In this document: piece by piece, positions 7,576 to 14,506 of the stretch
Position numbering within the stretch: position 1 is the stretch's first letter
How the letters are laid out: each line of letters starts with the position of its first letter
Source of the DNA: JBBQAA01 sp038254195
GTDB taxonomy: Bacteria; Actinomycetota; Thermoleophilia; Solirubrobacterales; Solirubrobacteraceae
Reading direction: 5' to 3'
Assembly (NCBI GenBank): GCA_038254195.1
Contig: JBBSGJ010000022.1
Location: 1-19,049 of the forward strand
DNA: 19,049 nt
Notes under the pieces: generated by a model
The model's input: the letters and a program-made list of their open reading frames with translations, nothing else
What the model was told of the DNA's origin: nothing
Database searches by the model: none
Translations under genes and position numbers: made by a program

Positions 7576-8106
7576 ATGGGGCCGGTGCGCGATGCCCTCG
7601 AGCAGGTGCTCCGAGCGCACAACCCCTATCCCGCCGCGGTCGTCGACCGGCACTGGGGGCTGGTGTCGGCCAACGACGCGATCGCTCTGCTCACCGACGG
7701 TGTCGCGCCGCACCTGCTCGAACCTCCGGCCAACGTCCTACGCCTCAGCCTGCACCCCGAGGGGATGGCGCCTCGCATCGTCAACCTGCGCGAATGGCGC
7801 TCCCACCTCCTCGAGCGACTGGGCCGCGAGAGCGTCATCAGCGGCGACCCCGCCCTCGCCGCGCTGCACGAGGAGCTCAGCTCCTACCCCGGTGGAGGAC
7901 ATGGCCCTGCGCACGACCTCGCGGCTGGCGACATCGCGGTACCGCTGCGGGTCCGCGTCGGCGAGAGCGAGCTTGCGTTCATCAGCACCGTCACCACATT
8001 CGGAACGGCGACCGACGTGACGGTCTCCGAGTTGTCGATCGAGTCGTTCTTCCCCGCTGACCCGACCACGTCAGACCAGGTACGGGCGCTCGCAAGCTCG
8101 CGGTAG
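7576..8106 (+). CDS. MmyB-type regulator ligand-binding domain, HTH lost
   Basis: The 176-residue reading frame matches the C-terminal MmyB-like ligand-binding domain of XRE-family regulators: ALEQVLRAHNPYPAAVVDRHW, LEPPANVLRLSLHPEGMAPR, LAALHEELSSYP and, at the end, FISTVTTFGTATDVTVSELS with SIESFFPAD. This PAS-like domain binds a fatty-acid-like ligand in characterised members. Full proteins are about 270-290 residues with an N-terminal HTH. Here family homology continues upstream of the ATG through ADYAPRYAQRDLDAPE to about 7522, then meets an in-frame TGA at 7504-7506 and no HTH coding is found. The gene is therefore 5'-truncated: either a pseudogene or a stand-alone sensor started at ATG 7576. 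It faces away from the MFS exporter across the twin operators. Confidence 0.75.
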   Translation: MGPVRDALEQVLRAHNPYPAAVVDRHWGLVSANDAIALLTDGVAPHLLEPPANVLRLSLHPEGMAPRIVNLREWRSHLLERLGRESVISGDPALAALHEELSSYPGGGHGPAHDLAAGDIAVPLRVRVGESELAFISTVTTFGTATDVTVSELSIESFFPADPTTSDQVRALASSR

Positions 8107-8187
8107 GCCGAGACCAGCGGAGTCGGTCAGGACCTGATCACATGAAGCAAACAGGAAGCCCCGGTTGCCCGCCCCCTCCACCGGCGG

Positions 8188-8670
8188 CTACGCCGACGGC
8201 CAGTCGCGGGGCAGCTCGTACTCCTCCTCGCCGAGGGTGGCGACCATGGGCTCGTCGCGGCGCGCGGTGAGGAACAGCGGGCGGGCGGGATCGGTGGACT
8301 CGAAGCCCGCCGAGAGCACCGAGCGGCCGGGGAAGAGCGCCGCGGTGTCGCGCACCGACCGGGCCACGAAGTCCAGGGCGCCGAACGGCGCGGTCACCGT
8401 CAGCGCGGAGAAGTCGACATCAAGCGGGCCGAACGAGCGCAGGGGCGGGAGCGGCCCGAGGGGCGCCGCGTCGAGCCACTCGGACTCGGCCACCGGCCGG
8501 ACGTCCTCGCCCTCGACGACCTCCGCGCTGCCGTCGAGCAGGCAGTCGACTACAAGCGGCGCGGCGGCCTCGCCGCGGTCGAGCAGAAGCACGGCACGCA
8601 GGGCCTGGGAGCCCTCGAGGAACGCCTGGAGCGTCGCCAGGATCCGCGGCACGTCGGGCGCGTCGGCCAC
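8188..8670 (-). CDS. Conserved-looking hypothetical protein
   Basis: I do not recognise this 160-residue soluble protein. The sequence has a helical start (VPRILATLQAFLEGSQALRA), then alternating acidic strands and turns (GEDVRPVAESEWLDAAPLGP), a middle FGPLDVDFSALTVTAPFG and a C-terminus EEEYELPRDWPSA. There is no signal peptide, membrane span or cysteine pair; strands of VLLLDRG and PLFLTARR type suggest an alpha/beta fold. Codon use matches the neighbours, so it is probably a real gene. The start is GTG 8670 with no clear ribosome site. It is convergent with the MmyB fragment (81 bp gap) and 60 bp downstream of mazF on the same strand. Confidence 0.6.
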   Translation of the reverse strand: MADAPDVPRILATLQAFLEGSQALRAVLLLDRGEAAAPLVVDCLLDGSAEVVEGEDVRPVAESEWLDAAPLGPLPPLRSFGPLDVDFSALTVTAPFGALDFVARSVRDTAALFPGRSVLSAGFESTDPARPLFLTARRDEPMVATLGEEEYELPRDWPSA

Positions 8671-8730
8671 GACGGCGGAAGCTAGCGTGAAGGCATGCCG
8701 GCGGGACGGCCGAGTGACGACTGCGCCGGC

Positions 8731-9078
8731 TCAGTCGCGCCCGAGGAGGAGATCGATTCCGACCATGATGCGACCGAGGTCGGCATCTGAGAGGCGGCCG
8801 ACGCGTTCGGTCAACAGATCTCGATCGATTGCGACGATCTGCGATACGTTGGCCACCGAGTCCTTCGGGAGTCCCGTAGTCCCAGCGGGAAGCGTGATGT
8901 TCCCAGGCGCAGCGCCCAAGCGCTGATTACTCGTCAACGGCACGACGACGGCGGTCGAGATCCGGCTGGCGTTGAAGCTGTCCCCCTGCACGATCACCAC
9001 CGGTCGACGAAACCCCGCGCCGGAACCGACGGAATCCTCGAGCGACGCCCAGCAGACGTCGCCCTGGCCGATCACCAT
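8731..9078 (-). CDS. mazF: MazF/PemK-family endoribonuclease toxin
   Basis: A 115-residue type II toxin predicted to cleave mRNA at short specific sequences in the cytoplasm. Recognised by GDVCWASLEDSVGSGAGFRRPVVIVQ, whose arginine-proline turn carries the catalytic Arg of the family, followed by DSFNASRISTAVVVPLTSN with the Thr/Ser region, then GLPKDSVANVSQIVAIDRD and a C-terminal helix. Length is standard. The ATG at 9078 overlaps the antitoxin gene by 7 bp, the usual antitoxin-first arrangement. Complete and apparently functional. Confidence 0.93.
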   Translation of the reverse strand: MVIGQGDVCWASLEDSVGSGAGFRRPVVIVQGDSFNASRISTAVVVPLTSNQRLGAAPGNITLPAGTTGLPKDSVANVSQIVAIDRDLLTERVGRLSDADLGRIMVGIDLLLGRD

Positions 9079-9308
9079 TCGTTGCGTCGCAGTGACCTGC
9101 GCGCAACCTCACCGACGAAGCCGGCCCGATCCCCCGCGAGCTCGTCGGCGATCTCGTTGAGCGCAGACGTGACCGCCCTCGGGTCCCGCCGCGCCACGTA
9201 GTCCGCGAGCGCCTCGCGATAGAGCTCACTGCGGCTCTTCCTCAGCCTGGTCGCAAGCTCGTCGGCACGCCGGAAGAGATCGTCCGGGATCGAAACGGCG
9301 GTCTTCAT
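9072..9308 (-). CDS. Ribbon-helix-helix antitoxin of the MazF pair
   Basis: A 78-residue antitoxin. The N-terminus KTAVSIPDDLFRRADELA is a ribbon-helix-helix DNA-binding strand and helix, then LRKSRSELYREALADYVARR completes the RHH fold. The charged C-terminal tail would wrap around and block MazF. The ATG at 9308 is chosen because homology starts there and a TATACT -10 box sits 6 bp upstream, implying a leaderless transcript. It overlaps mazF by 7 bp. It should autoregulate through the AAGT/ACTT palindrome immediately upstream. Confidence 0.88.
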   Translation of the reverse strand: MKTAVSIPDDLFRRADELATRLRKSRSELYREALADYVARRDPRAVTSALNEIADELAGDRAGFVGEVARRSLRRNEW

Positions 9309-9313
9309 ACCCG

Positions 9314-9324
9314 AAGTATAACTT
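9314..9324 (-). promoter_or_regulatory. -10 box and palindromic operator of the antitoxin-mazF operon
   Basis: Reading the minus strand, AAGTTATACTT contains TATACT (9320-9315), a good -10 hexamer whose start point would fall at or within 1-2 bases of the antitoxin ATG at 9308. The same bases form an inverted repeat AAGT-n3-ACTT, well placed for RHH antitoxin binding. A matching -35 is not evident. Confidence 0.5.
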
Positions 9325-9513
9325 GACGAGTGGCAGGGCGGTACCACCAACATCGCCCTGCTCAACGGCATCCATAAGGGCGCCGCCCGCCAGCTCGGCC
9401 TCGCGCTCGGCATCGCCATACTCGGCAGCGTCTACGACGGCCAGCGCACACCCCACGGCGACGCCAACGCGCTCGCCACCACATTCCTCGTCGCCGGCAC
9501 GGCCGGCATCGCC
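9325..9513 (+). pseudogene. C-terminal remnant of a second MFS transporter
   Basis: In the frame that continues into alkA, this stretch reads GTTNIALLNGIHKGAARQLG then LALGIAILGSVYDGQ, and ends with ATTFLVAGTAGIA. The ARQLG-x-ALGIA-x-LG pattern is the conserved TM13-TM14 area of DHA2-type MFS exporters. It is not a copy of the exporter at 5893-7422, whose matching region reads TTQQAGFATGVAVTGLIFFG. The frame opens after a TAA at 9319-9321 and has no ATG, GTG or TTG. It is a decayed tail joined directly to AlkA coding sequence, abutting the antitoxin promoter at its 5' side. Confidence 0.6.
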
Positions 9514-9558
9514 CCCTACGACGCGGCGGGGCTGCTCGCCTTCCTCGCCGCCCGCGCG

Positions 9559-10329
9559 GTGCCGGGCGTGGAGGAGGTCGTGGGCGGGATCTACCGGCGG
9601 GTGCTCTCACTCCCCGACGGTCCGGGTGTGCTTGAGCTCGAGCCCCGCGCGGACCGGGTGCGGGTGGGCCTCGACGGGATCGGCGAGACCGACGTCTCGG
9701 TGGCCCGTACCGCCGCCGCGCGGATCGCCGACGTCGACCACGATCCCGAGGCCGTCGCCTACCAGTTCGCCGGCGATCCCGTCCTCGGCGCGCTCTCGGC
9801 CGCCCGCCCCGGGGTGCGGGTCCCGGGCGCGCCCGACCCCTTCGAGGTGCTCGTCCGCGCCGTCGTCGGCCAGCAGATCTCCGTCGCCGGGGCGCGCACC
9901 CTCCTGGGCGAGCTGGCCCGGCGGTTCGGCGCGGCGCTTCCCAGCGCGGCCGGCGCGCTCCGCCACGCCTTCCCCGAGCCCGCGGCCCTCGCCGCCGCCG
10001 ACCCTTCCACGCTGCCCATGCCCCGGGCGCGCGGCGCCACGCTCGTCGCCCTCGCCGGGGCCGGGCTCTCCTTCTCCGGCGACCCGGAGGAGGTCGGCCG
10101 CGTCCTGCGGGAGCACCGCGGCGTCGGCCCGTGGACCGCCGGTTACGTGCGGATGCGCGGCCTGGGCGATCCCGACGTGCTCCTCACCGGCGACCTGGTC
10201 CTTGACCGCGCCCTCGCGGGCACCGACCCCGATCTTCCCCGCTCCTGGCGCCCCTTCCGCTCCTACGCGACGATCCTGCTCTGGGGCGCCCCTAACCTCC
10301 CGCCGCGATCGCCTCCCGGGCCTCCTTGA
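9559..10329 (+). CDS. alkA: DNA-3-methyladenine glycosylase II (AlkA type), 5' end disrupted
   Basis: A HhH-GPD base-excision enzyme that removes alkylated purines from DNA. From the GTG at 9559: the AlkA_N beta domain occupies residues 1-75, DPFEVLVRAVVGQQISVAGA at 93-112, the helix-hairpin-helix HRGVGPWTAGYV at 186-197, and the catalytic aspartate in LLTGDLVLDRAL (Asp212). Family homology actually begins upstream at PYDAAGLLAFLAARA (codons 9514-9558), which corresponds to E. coli AlkA PPYDWSWMLGFLAARA, so the native start codon is gone and replaced by MFS-derived sequence. Translation from GTG 9559 would lack about 20 N-terminal residues but keep the catalytic domains. The 3' end overlaps the convergent reductase gene by 38 bp. 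Confidence 0.85.
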   Translation: MPGVEEVVGGIYRRVLSLPDGPGVLELEPRADRVRVGLDGIGETDVSVARTAAARIADVDHDPEAVAYQFAGDPVLGALSAARPGVRVPGAPDPFEVLVRAVVGQQISVAGARTLLGELARRFGAALPSAAGALRHAFPEPAALAAADPSTLPMPRARGATLVALAGAGLSFSGDPEEVGRVLREHRGVGPWTAGYVRMRGLGDPDVLLTGDLVLDRALAGTDPDLPRSWRPFRSYATILLWGAPNLPPRSPPGPP

Positions 10330-11473
10330 GGTCGCGCCGGCGGCCGACGCTCAACCCCCCCACGATCTTCCCGGCCTGCTTGTAGAGGATGGCCCACGTC
10401 CCGTCCTCGAGCGATCCGCGCAGCTCCTCCTCGTCCCACGCCGCCGCCGGCCCGACGTATTCGAGCGTGAGCCAGTCGGCGAGGTCCGACCAGAAGTAGG
10501 GCACGTCGCGGTGCCCGCCGTCGCCGAGACCGAGCATGTCGCGCGCGGCGGTCCGGCCCTGCTCGATCGCGTGCGTGAAGTGCTCGACCCGCAACCGCCG
10601 TCCGTGCAGCACGGACTCGTACTCGCACATGTCCCCGCCCGCCCAGACGCCCGCGGCCGACGTCCGCAGGTGCGCGTCGCAGCGCACGCCGCCGGTCTCG
10701 CCGAGCTCGAGCCCCGCCGAGCGCGCGAGCATCACGTCGGGCACGGCGCCGGTCCCCATGACCACGAGGTCCGCCGGCAGCTCACGGCCGTCCGCGAGCA
10801 CCACGCGCTCCACGCGCTCCCCCTCGCCGGCGAAGCCCGCGAGCTCCACCGAAGGCACGATCTCCACGCCCCTCTCCTCGAGACGGTCCTGGAACCACCG
10901 GCCGGCGGTGTCGCCGAAGTGGCGCTGGAGCACGAGCTCCTCCTGCATGACGACCGTGCACGCCAGCCCGAGCTCGGTCAGCGTGGCCGCGACCTCGCAG
11001 CCGATGTAGGAGCCGCCCACGAGCACGGCGCGCCCGGCGCCCTCGAGGTCACGCCGGATCGCGTCGGCGTTGCCGAGGGCCCGCAGGTAGTGGATCCCCT
11101 CGAGCTCGGAGCCCGCGACCGGCAGGCGGCGGACGTTCGCGCCGGTGGCCACGAGCGCCCGGTCGAAGACGACCTCCTCCTTGCCCACCCGCGCCGTCCG
11201 CGCCGCCGGGTCGAGCTTCATCACGTTCGCGCGCGTCCGCAGGTCGATCCCCTGCTCCGCGTAGAACGCCGGCGCGCGGTAGAGCGCGTCCTCGCGGGTG
11301 CTCACGCCGCGCAGGTAGCCCTTCGAGCACGGCGGGCGCTCGTAGGGCGGGTCGAGCTCGCGCCCGGCCAGCAGGATCGATCCGGAGAAGCCCTGGGCGC
11401 GCAGCTCCTCGGCGCAGGCGGCGCTCGCCACCCCGCCGCCGATCAGCAGGACGTCGACCGACGCGTCAACCAC
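10292..11473 (-). CDS. FAD-dependent NAD(P)H reductase, ferredoxin/rubredoxin reductase type
   Basis: A 393-residue flavoprotein of the BphA4/putidaredoxin-reductase/AIF family, which moves electrons from NAD(P)H through FAD to a ferredoxin-like acceptor. It has FAD motif GGGVAS at 12-17, the family signature PPYERPPCSKGYLRG at 42-56 (Cys replacing the usual Leu), NAD(P)-binding VGGSYIGCE at 152-160, the second FAD motif WAGGD ending at Asp281, and a C-terminal reductase domain starting VPYFWSDLADW. The GTG at 11473 overlaps the end of the TrkA-like gene by 8 bp, making it the last gene of the transporter operon. No ferredoxin or oxygenase gene is nearby, so its electron acceptor is unknown. 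Confidence 0.88.
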   Translation of the reverse strand: MVDASVDVLLIGGGVASAACAEELRAQGFSGSILLAGRELDPPYERPPCSKGYLRGVSTREDALYRAPAFYAEQGIDLRTRANVMKLDPAARTARVGKEEVVFDRALVATGANVRRLPVAGSELEGIHYLRALGNADAIRRDLEGAGRAVLVGGSYIGCEVAATLTELGLACTVVMQEELVLQRHFGDTAGRWFQDRLEERGVEIVPSVELAGFAGEGERVERVVLADGRELPADLVVMGTGAVPDVMLARSAGLELGETGGVRCDAHLRTSAAGVWAGGDMCEYESVLHGRRLRVEHFTHAIEQGRTAARDMLGLGDGGHRDVPYFWSDLADWLTLEYVGPAAAWDEEELRGSLEDGTWAILYKQAGKIVGGLSVGRRRDLKEAREAIAAGG

Positions 11474-12140
11474 TGCGCTCGCCGTTGGGCGAGAACAGCG
11501 CGGCGGTCTCGGCCTCGAGCCCGGGGTCGAGGATCACCATGACCTCGTCGCCGGCCTCCACCACCGTGCTGGCGGTCGGCACCTCGCCGCGCCCGGCGCG
11601 CAGGACGGAGATGACCAGGGCGCCGTCGGGCACGCCGAGGGACCGCACGGCGCAGCCCGCGGCCGGTGACCCCGGGCTGACCTCGAGCTCGATGATCTCG
11701 AGCCGCTCCTCCTCGAGCGCGAGCAGGTGGACCAGGCCCATCTGCGGGACCTCGTGCTCGATCAGGCGGAGGATCAACTGGGTGGCGCTCACCGCGGGCT
11801 GGATCCCGAGCAGCTTGAAGTGCTGGTAGTTGCGGGGGTTGTTGACCCGGGCGACGATGCGCTCGCACATGTACTTCTCCTTCGCGAGCTGGCAGATGAG
11901 GATGTTGTCCTCGTCGTCGCCGGTGACCGCGATGACGAGGTCGGCGCGCTGGACCCCGGCGCGCTCGAGCACCCAGAGCTCGGCCGCGTCCCCGTACTGG
12001 ACGGCGTGCTCGAGATCCTCCTCGACGACGAGGTAGCGGCGGCGCTCGCCCTCGATGAGCGTGACCTCGTTCCCCCGGTCGATGAGCTCGCGCGCGAGGT
12101 TCAGCCCGACCTTGCCCGCCCCGGCGATGATGACGTACAC
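11466..12140 (-). CDS. TrkA-like regulatory protein, RCK_N plus RCK_C
   Basis: A 224-residue cytoplasmic subunit of the KTN/RCK family that gates cation transporters. Residues 1-118 form a Rossmann fold with GAGKVG at 7-12 and the acidic residue Glu30 at the end of beta-2, which favours NAD(H). DLVIAVTGDDEDNILICQLA is the conserved beta-4 area. Residues 139-210 are an RCK_C (TrkA_C) ligand-binding domain ending GDEVMVILDP. E. coli TrkA is a duplicated version, whereas this is a single unit like KtrA. GTG start at 12140, 10 bp after the RCK_N-only gene. No TrkH/KtrB membrane subunit is in the window; its probable partners are the APC permeases in the same operon. Confidence 0.9.
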   Translation of the reverse strand: MYVIIAGAGKVGLNLARELIDRGNEVTLIEGERRRYLVVEEDLEHAVQYGDAAELWVLERAGVQRADLVIAVTGDDEDNILICQLAKEKYMCERIVARVNNPRNYQHFKLLGIQPAVSATQLILRLIEHEVPQMGLVHLLALEEERLEIIELEVSPGSPAAGCAVRSLGVPDGALVISVLRAGRGEVPTASTVVEAGDEVMVILDPGLEAETAALFSPNGERSG

Positions 12141-12150
12141 GGCCTCGCCC

Positions 12151-12570
12151 CTACCCCAGCGCCGCCTGGCCGACCATCTCGATGGCGGTCTTGGTGGGCG
12201 AGACGATCTCCAGGCCCTGCCCGGCGTACCACGCCGCCCGCCCGGGATCGAGCACCCGGGCGACGATCTTGCCCACCCCGTAGCGCTTCTGGGCCACCTG
12301 CGCGATCACGAGATTGGTGTTGTCCCCGTTCGTGGCCGCGACGAACACATCGGCCTGCTCGATGCCCGCGGCCTCGAGGGCGTCGATCTCCAGCGCGGTG
12401 CCGACCGTGAAGCGCCCGCCCCGGTCCTCCCACGGGCCCTCGGCCTGGGAGTCGAGCCGCTCGTGGGACAGCGGGTCCTCGTCGAGGATGGAGACCTCGT
12501 GGCCGCGGGAGAGCGCCTCCCGGGCCACCGCCGAGCCCACACGCCCGGCGCCGACGATCAACACGAACAC
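12151..12570 (-). CDS. Short TrkA-like protein, RCK_N domain only
   Basis: A 139-residue Rossmann protein, paralogous to the next gene but lacking the RCK_C domain. GAGRVG is at 7-12, Asp30 ends beta-2 (ILDEDP), and VFVAATNGDNTNLVIAQVA matches the RCK_N core; it ends at EMVGQAALG. It is predicted to bind NAD(H) or a nucleotide and to assemble into rings, possibly mixed with the longer TrkA-like protein. There is an insertion of about 10 residues (HERLDSQAEGPWEDR) between beta-2 and beta-3. GTG start at 12570, 25 bp after permease 2; no clear ribosome site. K+ or amino-acid transport control is inferred from context. Confidence 0.88.
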   Translation of the reverse strand: MFVLIVGAGRVGSAVAREALSRGHEVSILDEDPLSHERLDSQAEGPWEDRGGRFTVGTALEIDALEAAGIEQADVFVAATNGDNTNLVIAQVAQKRYGVGKIVARVLDPGRAAWYAGQGLEIVSPTKTAIEMVGQAALG

Positions 12571-12595
12571 CGCGGCGCAGACTAGCCAGTGGCCA

Positions 12596-14506
12596 CTACG
12601 AGCTCACCGTCTCTGCCGCCGCCGTGAGGATCACCCGACACGGCGCCTTGCGCAGCACGTACTTCGTGATGTCGCCCACGAAGTCGTCGAGCGGGCCGGA
12701 CGTCCCGCCCAGCAGCGCGCCGCCGCGGATGCGCGAGGGCGGCTCGGCGGCGAGCACGATGGCCTCCACCCCCCGGCGGCGCGCCTGGTCGACGATCGCC
12801 GCCCCCGCCCGGCGGGCGCGAACCGTGGCGGTGGCCACCTCCACCCCCACGTACTCCTCCCCCACCGCCTTGGCCCGCGCGAGGGCCTGCCGCGCGCGCT
12901 GGAGCTGGGCGTCGGGGAGCCGGGCGTCGAGCGGCAGCGCCATGGGGACCTCGAAGACCCAGAGGGCCTCGATCACCGCGCCCTCGGAGGTGAGGTCGTC
13001 GTGCTCGTCGCCGGCCAGGCGGCCCGCGGTCTGGATGATGTCCACGTCGAGCTCGTTGCCGAACACGGGCACGAGGATCGAGCCGAACTCGACCTCGAGC
13101 TCCTCCGGGGTGCTGCGCAGGGCACGCTCGGGGACGGAGACCTGGCCGAGGAGCGGCAGGGACTGCAGACGGCGGTAGCCCACGTAGAGCGCGAGCCCGA
13201 GGGCCATCCAGCCGATGCCCACCCACCGCGCCCCGGAGTGGGCCACGACGACCCCCGCCCAGCCCAGGGCCGACAGCACGGCCCCGAGCAGCGCGGGAAC
13301 GGGCAGGTCGGCGCCGCCCACGCGCACGGAGCCCGGGATCCGGTACGGCCGCACAAGATCGGGCTCCGAGCGGCGCAGGGCGATCACCGAGACGTGGGCG
13401 ATCGTGAACGCGAGCATCGCGCCGAAGGCGACGATCCCCAGCAGGAGCTGGAGGTCGGTCGGCAACACGAGCGCGCCCGCGAGCACCGACGCCACCGCGA
13501 TGACGAGCCAGGGCGTCCCGAAGCGCGGGTGCAGGCGCCCCACGCCGCTTGGGATCTGCCGGTGCGTGGCCAGCGCGAGCGCCAGCCGCGAGACGCCCAG
13601 CATCGCCGAGTTCGCGGCGGCCACGAGCATGAGGACACCGCCGGCGGCCACCACGTACATCAGGATCTTGCCCACCGCCCCGTGGCCGATCCCCGCCGCC
13701 ACCCCCACGAGCGGCGCCTTCTCGTAGCGGCCGCCGAGCGCAGTGGCGCCGTCGTGGACGGGCAGCGCGGAGATCCCCACCGCCGCGACCCCCACGTTGA
13801 CGAGCACGATCGCCCCGACGCCCGGCCCCACGAGCAGCTTGAGCGAGCGCAGGGACGTCCGGGTCTCCGCCGCCAGCCCAGCCGCCGCCTCCAGCCCCGT
13901 GAAGGCGATGACCGCGATCGTCACCGCGAAGATGAGGTCCTGCCAGGTCGGCGAGGTCCCGAGGTCCACCCCCGCGGCGATGTCGTTCGGGTGGAAGACG
14001 AGGACGAGCCCGATGACGACCACGAGGGCCTGGAGCCCGAGATCGATCGCCGCGATGAGCAGGCGCCCCTGGAGACGCCGGGCGCCGACCCCGCGGACGT
14101 TGGCCACCGCCGCGAAGGCGACGACGCCGAGCGACACGAGGATCTCCGGGGCCCCGTGCCCGAGGGGGCTCCAGAACGTCGCGAGGTAGTTCGTGGCGGT
14201 GAGCGCGCAGACCGCCACGACGATCACGTAGTCGAGCGCGACGGCCCACCCCGAGACGAACGAGACGAGCTCGTTGAAGGCGTAGCGGGCGAAGTTCGTC
14301 GACCCTCCGGGCTGGCGGTGCAGCGAGGCGCCCTCGACGTAGGTCAGGGCCGTGAGCGCGAAGAACCCACCCGCGGCGAGGAACACGATCGGGGTGAGCC
14401 CGAGGGCGCGGTCGGCCACGACCCCGAGCGAGAAGTACAGCGCGGCGACGGCCGTGACGTAGACCACGGCCCACAGCGCGCGCGAGGAGAGGCCGCGCTC
14501 GCTCAC
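12596..14506 (-). CDS. APC permease-UspA fusion 2, TM1 motif degenerate
   Basis: A 636-residue membrane protein with about 12 TM spans (residues 8-445) and a cytoplasmic UspA-like domain (about 472-630, ending APCRVILTA). The core is a clear paralogue of the upstream permease: shared ALGLTPxVF, GGSxxFARxAFNE, VIAFTGLEA (TM6) and FGAMLxFTIAHxSVI. In TM1, however, the G-x-x-G of the first permease (YGNVGSSIYYALG) is replaced by YVTAVAALYFSLG, removing the glycines that form the unwound substrate site in APC transporters. A regulatory or non-transporting partner role is possible, as is altered substrate. GTG start at 14506 overlaps the stop of the small membrane protein (GTGA). Codon use and GC match the neighbours. 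Confidence 0.9.
   Translation of the reverse strand: MSERGLSSRALWAVVYVTAVAALYFSLGVVADRALGLTPIVFLAAGGFFALTALTYVEGASLHRQPGGSTNFARYAFNELVSFVSGWAVALDYVIVVAVCALTATNYLATFWSPLGHGAPEILVSLGVVAFAAVANVRGVGARRLQGRLLIAAIDLGLQALVVVIGLVLVFHPNDIAAGVDLGTSPTWQDLIFAVTIAVIAFTGLEAAAGLAAETRTSLRSLKLLVGPGVGAIVLVNVGVAAVGISALPVHDGATALGGRYEKAPLVGVAAGIGHGAVGKILMYVVAAGGVLMLVAAANSAMLGVSRLALALATHRQIPSGVGRLHPRFGTPWLVIAVASVLAGALVLPTDLQLLLGIVAFGAMLAFTIAHVSVIALRRSEPDLVRPYRIPGSVRVGGADLPVPALLGAVLSALGWAGVVVAHSGARWVGIGWMALGLALYVGYRRLQSLPLLGQVSVPERALRSTPEELEVEFGSILVPVFGNELDVDIIQTAGRLAGDEHDDLTSEGAVIEALWVFEVPMALPLDARLPDAQLQRARQALARAKAVGEEYVGVEVATATVRARRAGAAIVDQARRRGVEAIVLAAEPPSRIRGGALLGGTSGPLDDFVGDITKYVLRKAPCRVILTAAAETVSS

Noticed and set aside
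8127..8137. Palindrome TCAGGACCTGA between the convergent MmyB fragment and the hypothetical gene
   Set aside because: The arms are only 5 bp with a 1-base centre and no T-run; too weak to call a terminator or operator.
9323..11542. A 739-codon plus-strand reading frame
   Set aside because: It is antisense to the FAD reductase and out of frame with AlkA; the product is Ser/Pro/Arg- and His/Asp-rich low-complexity sequence typical of frames opposite GC-rich genes.
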